Positions 61,196-64,000 of a DNA stretch of 64,000 nucleotides are shown here, piece by piece. The position numbers and the translations under genes are program-made. Below the pieces are notes generated by a model. The model was not told the origin of the DNA, did not search any database, and saw only the letters and a program-made list of their open reading frames with translations. Position 1 is the first letter of the stretch, and each line of letters opens with the position of its first letter. Origin of the DNA: Chaetoceros tenuissimus (taxonomy: Eukaryota; Bacillariophyta; Thalassiosirophyceae; Chaetocerotales; Chaetocerotaceae); contig BLLK01000022.1 in assembly GCA_021927905.1 (NCBI GenBank), forward strand, positions 186,001 to 250,000, written 5' to 3'.

Positions 61196-63007
61196 ATGAA
61201 GAAAGGCAAGATTCTAGTAACCCAAGCATTAATAGTGGCTACATCTAATGCAGCCTTTGTGCCATCTTCTGTAAATCTAGGATACAAAAATGTAGATCGG
61301 AGTCCTCCCTCCAACTGGTTTGGTCCACAAGCCAAATCAAAGATCCAATCTAAATTGAATTACTCTTCTGGATTACCTGACACTCAAGACCCATGCGAAA
61401 TCCTGAACTTAGCTCCTGAGACTGTTGATGTTGCAGCAATCAAAAAGGCGTACCGTAAAATGGCCAGATTATATCATCCGGACTTGAGGTCGTTACAAGA
61501 TCGACAAAAGGCCAACGAAGATTTTGCCAAAATCAACGAAGCCTATGAAATTTTAACAGGGAAGAGGAAAGCACCAAAAGATAAAAACAAGGCAGGTCCA
61601 GATAATTCATCACATGGTGCAGGCTATGGCGCTTCCGCTTCAGCTAGCTATGGCGCTTCAGTCGCTTTTGATGGACAAGGCAAAAGAAAGGCTTATGTTC
61701 CAGATTCGTTTCAAACGGATACAGATGCCTTCAAGGCACAGGATGAAGCTGCCTCAAGAAGTACAAAAACTGCCACAGCAACTACTGCTTGTGGTGGATT
61801 CTCTTTAGGTGATCAAGTTTTCGTAAAAGGCGGAGAATACAGAGGGAAGACTGGTACCATAATTTCAGTTTATCCAAACATGGTCAAGTTGGACCTGGCC
61901 TTCAATATGAACTGCCTAGTTGAGACAAGAAATATAATTCAAAAGAGTGAATATGAGCACCAACAAGCCAATCAAAATACGAGAGCTCAATCCCAAACAT
62001 ACAAACCAAGACAAAACACTTCAAATCATGTTCATACAAATAACGGTCAACGTGTACAATTCCATCAACAAGATTATTCAACTCATAGAGCATCCACCCA
62101 TCCAAACTCTGGTTTCAATAACTTTAATGAGCACCAACATAGCTCTCCTCCTCCACCTCATCAACATCATAACGCAGAAAGAGTTCCATATAAACAAGTA
62201 AACACACGGCACCAATATGAGCCTAACCACGTCAAGAACGAATCCAAATCATCAAAACATGTCTCGGGAGCTTATTCTTCTGCAAGGCATGTACAGTTTG
62301 AAGCATCTACTGCTTCATCAAAAACTGAGCAATTTTCAGCAACTCCTCCCCAGGAATATGTACAAGTAGAGATGCCATCGTCTTACAAGCAACACCACGT
62401 GCAACATGAGCAACCTTCGTCTCATTATCAGCAGCACACACAGTTTCAATCTCCATCATCGCATTATCAGCAACAGGGTCAGTACAAGGAACCATTTTCA
62501 CATCCTCAGCAACATGTACAATATGAACAACGTCCCTCACATCCTCAGCAACATGTACAATATGAGCAACCTTTGTCACATTCTCAGCAGAATGCACAAT
62601 TCGGAACACCTTCATCTCAATTTGAATATGAGCAACAAATGAATTTTCAAACACCTTCGTCCTATCCTCATCAACACACACAGTCCGAGCAACATTCTCA
62701 AATGCACACACAGTTTCAATCACCTCCATCTCATTCTCAAATATATGCACAAACTGATGCACCTGCACCAACGAAGCATGTACAATCAAAACCTCCTTCA
62801 CCAGAGAGACATGTACAAGTAGAAAATAGTGAGAATGATTATTCATACAGCTCGCAATCAGATACTCATATTCCACAGAGAACAGAAGATGTTCCCGAGA
62901 ACAAACCATTTCTTGTTGTAGCAGGCAATGAAGTTAAGCTTGGCCATTTAGTTGAACCTATGGCTTGTTTGACAGGTTTGTTTCTTCTAAACGGGCTCCT
63001 TCTGTAG
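61196..63007 (+). CDS. Plastid-type J-domain protein with KOW motif and Gln/His-rich repeat tail
   Basis: The protein has 603 residues in one exon, the tandem paralogue of the gene at 58876. LVTQALIVATSNA followed by AFVPSS is an ASAFAP-type presequence. The J domain is at ~63-125 (GLPDTQDPCEILNLAPETVD, KAYRKMARLYHPD, FAKINEAYEIL). The KOW-like unit at ~203-252 (GDQVFVKGGEYRGKTGTIIS, VYPNMVKLDLAFNMNCLVE) aligns closely with its neighbour. The tail is unrelated to the neighbour's: Gln/His/Ser-rich with degenerate repeats of about 15-17 residues (HPQQHVQYEQRPS). It ends in a hydrophobic stretch (MACLTGLFLLNGLLL) that could be a tail anchor. The charge and anchor differences suggest different partners or sites. 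Confidence 0.85.
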   Translation: MKKGKILVTQALIVATSNAAFVPSSVNLGYKNVDRSPPSNWFGPQAKSKIQSKLNYSSGLPDTQDPCEILNLAPETVDVAAIKKAYRKMARLYHPDLRSLQDRQKANEDFAKINEAYEILTGKRKAPKDKNKAGPDNSSHGAGYGASASASYGASVAFDGQGKRKAYVPDSFQTDTDAFKAQDEAASRSTKTATATTACGGFSLGDQVFVKGGEYRGKTGTIISVYPNMVKLDLAFNMNCLVETRNIIQKSEYEHQQANQNTRAQSQTYKPRQNTSNHVHTNNGQRVQFHQQDYSTHRASTHPNSGFNNFNEHQHSSPPPPHQHHNAERVPYKQVNTRHQYEPNHVKNESKSSKHVSGAYSSARHVQFEASTASSKTEQFSATPPQEYVQVEMPSSYKQHHVQHEQPSSHYQQHTQFQSPSSHYQQQGQYKEPFSHPQQHVQYEQRPSHPQQHVQYEQPLSHSQQNAQFGTPSSQFEYEQQMNFQTPSSYPHQHTQSEQHSQMHTQFQSPPSHSQIYAQTDAPAPTKHVQSKPPSPERHVQVENSENDYSYSSQSDTHIPQRTEDVPENKPFLVVAGNEVKLGHLVEPMACLTGLFLLNGLLL

Positions 63008-63212
63008 ATAAGTGAACAAGAAGAGCGCTGATAGTGATTTTGCTACGCCACCAGAAGGCTATTGTTTTTACGTGGACAAATATAGAAATAGAACAATTAT
63101 AACGCTATGAACAATAAGTTTTATCTTAGACAATAAATAAGTAATAGTCTATACCAAATGAAAATGTGATATTCATGCCATTACCATATTATGCAATAAT
63201 ATGATGTTTTTT

Positions 63213-64000
63213 CTAAGCTCCAATATAGCTCATCCCTCTCTGCCTTTTGTGCACATGGTCATGTAGATATTGAATTGGCACTGGATCAGACACTCCCGAA
63301 GCGCAACTAGAAGAAGAGGAAGAAGAGTTGTTAGTTTGTACCATTTCCGAGTCGATCGAAAGCGTTTTCACAAGAGATCTCTTGTTCCCCAGATGAATTA
63401 AATCAAGATTTCCCCTTCCATTCTCGTTGCCATCACCGGGTAAAAGTCTTTTTGATGGATTAGTATCACTCCTTGCAATGTTGTTACCACGAATCATACT
63501 TTCTTCTATCTCATTTAAATCAAAAGAATGTATCGACATTGACAAGCTTCGCATTCGCTGATTAATTTGCTTCTCGATCATGTCCTTCGGAGGAATTTCT
63601 CCCTTGTGAGTATTGGTTTCATTCACATGCTCTAGGTCAGATTGAAAGGAAGGGTTTGTAGCTGGGATTTCAAATTTCTCTGGAAAGTTTTCATCATGTG
63701 AGGTATATTCGTAGTTTTTTTCAAAAGGAAATTCTGTAATTGGATTTCTAGTGACATAAAATCCATGCTTAGCAGTTTGGTCATCAATAGGATTGTGATG
63801 ATTGCATTCTCGATGGGGTACATCGCCTTTGAAATCATCAGTCCCATTATATGCTTTTCCTTTTTCAGAACGCGATATAGATGTCAATCTACTCAAGTCA
63901 AAAATATTCGATGAAATTGATTCAGACTGCATATTGTGAGCTTCATTCCTTTCGTAATCTTCATGACGACGAGTTAAATTGCTTACAACGGCTCGAACGT
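63213..64000 (-). CDS. C-terminal part of an unidentified protein
   Basis: The frame is open from the window edge to the stop at 63213, at least 262 residues; an internal ATG is at 63932, but codons upstream remain open (LTRRHEDYERNEAH), so the gene probably starts outside. The visible part is Ser/Asn-rich, acidic and low in hydrophobics, with a poly-Ser run near the end (codons around 63310-63335) and a conserved-looking tail VHKRQRGMSYIGA. It looks like a disordered regulatory region of a nuclear or signalling protein. I recognise no domain. Confidence 0.55.
   Translation of the reverse strand, partial: VRAVVSNLTRRHEDYERNEAHNMQSESISSNIFDLSRLTSISRSEKGKAYNGTDDFKGDVPHRECNHHNPIDDQTAKHGFYVTRNPITEFPFEKNYEYTSHDENFPEKFEIPATNPSFQSDLEHVNETNTHKGEIPPKDMIEKQINQRMRSLSMSIHSFDLNEIEESMIRGNNIARSDTNPSKRLLPGDGNENGRGNLDLIHLGNKRSLVKTLSIDSEMVQTNNSSSSSSSCASGVSDPVPIQYLHDHVHKRQRGMSYIGA

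Noticed and set aside
62307-62909. 200-codon minus frame opposite the Gln/His repeats
   Set aside because: It is the reverse of a low-complexity coding tract; the Val/His repeat content is a by-product.

Overview
The window looks like nuclear DNA of a diatom, or at least of a stramenopile with a secondary plastid. Many genes carry short introns (about 60-90 bp, GT..AG). Six or more predicted proteins begin with a signal peptide followed by a Phe at or next to the cleavage point (ASAFAP-like), the plastid address used by diatoms. Several families are typical of diatoms: a gametolysin-type M11 protease with ETSW/DSYGDGxCC repeats, a bestrophin-like plastid channel, a CBP/p300 with three TAZ fingers, and long-repeat PPR proteins. 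The DNA is AT-rich, which would suit a Chaetoceros-like species, but that guess is weak.

Layout. 1-6.6 kb: start of a plastid bestrophin (-), an HtrL/YibB-like protein (-), and a seven-exon secreted M11 metalloprotease (+) whose frame breaks just before its zinc motif. 6.9-12.2 kb: a UPF0029-AlkB fusion (+), a TBC RabGAP (-), and a glycosyltransferase-like type II membrane protein (-). 13.0-21.0 kb: ribosomal protein eS21 (-), mitochondrial glycine decarboxylase P-protein (+), a small membrane protein (-), and a plastid PPR protein (+). 21.05-22.8 kb: an accessory gap with an interstitial telomeric repeat, a MITE-like element with 14-bp inverted ends and a 10-bp target duplication, and other repeated motifs. 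22.8-31.3 kb: a multicopper oxidase fused to an ABCG-type membrane domain (+), a GH3-family enzyme (-), and the U2 snRNP factor SR140/U2SURP (+). 32.9-38.6 kb: the CBP/p300 acetyltransferase. 39.0-48.6 kb: two amino-acid transporters, a membrane protein, a plastid fibrillin, a B3GNTL1-like glycosyltransferase, and a small KIX-bromodomain-TAZ protein with no acetyltransferase domain. 49.0-53.5 kb: an LYRM2-like protein, a degenerate Nudix protein, an unknown membrane protein and a two-domain sulfurtransferase. 53.5-58.9 kb: a long stretch without convincing genes, holding decayed reading frames and a 55-bp minisatellite. 58.9-63.0 kb: two tandem plastid-type J-domain/KOW paralogues with unrelated tails. 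The window closes inside an unidentified gene (-).

Most genes are unrelated housekeeping or organelle functions rather than a pathway. The strongest candidates for something undescribed are the multicopper oxidase-ABC2 fusion (22791-26755), the UPF0029-AlkB-membrane fusion (6926-8293), the J/KOW tandem pair, and the ~90-residue repeat of the M11 protease. Two genes, bestrophin and GH3, have paired TGACGT elements upstream like the CO2/cAMP-response elements known from diatom carbonic anhydrase promoters.
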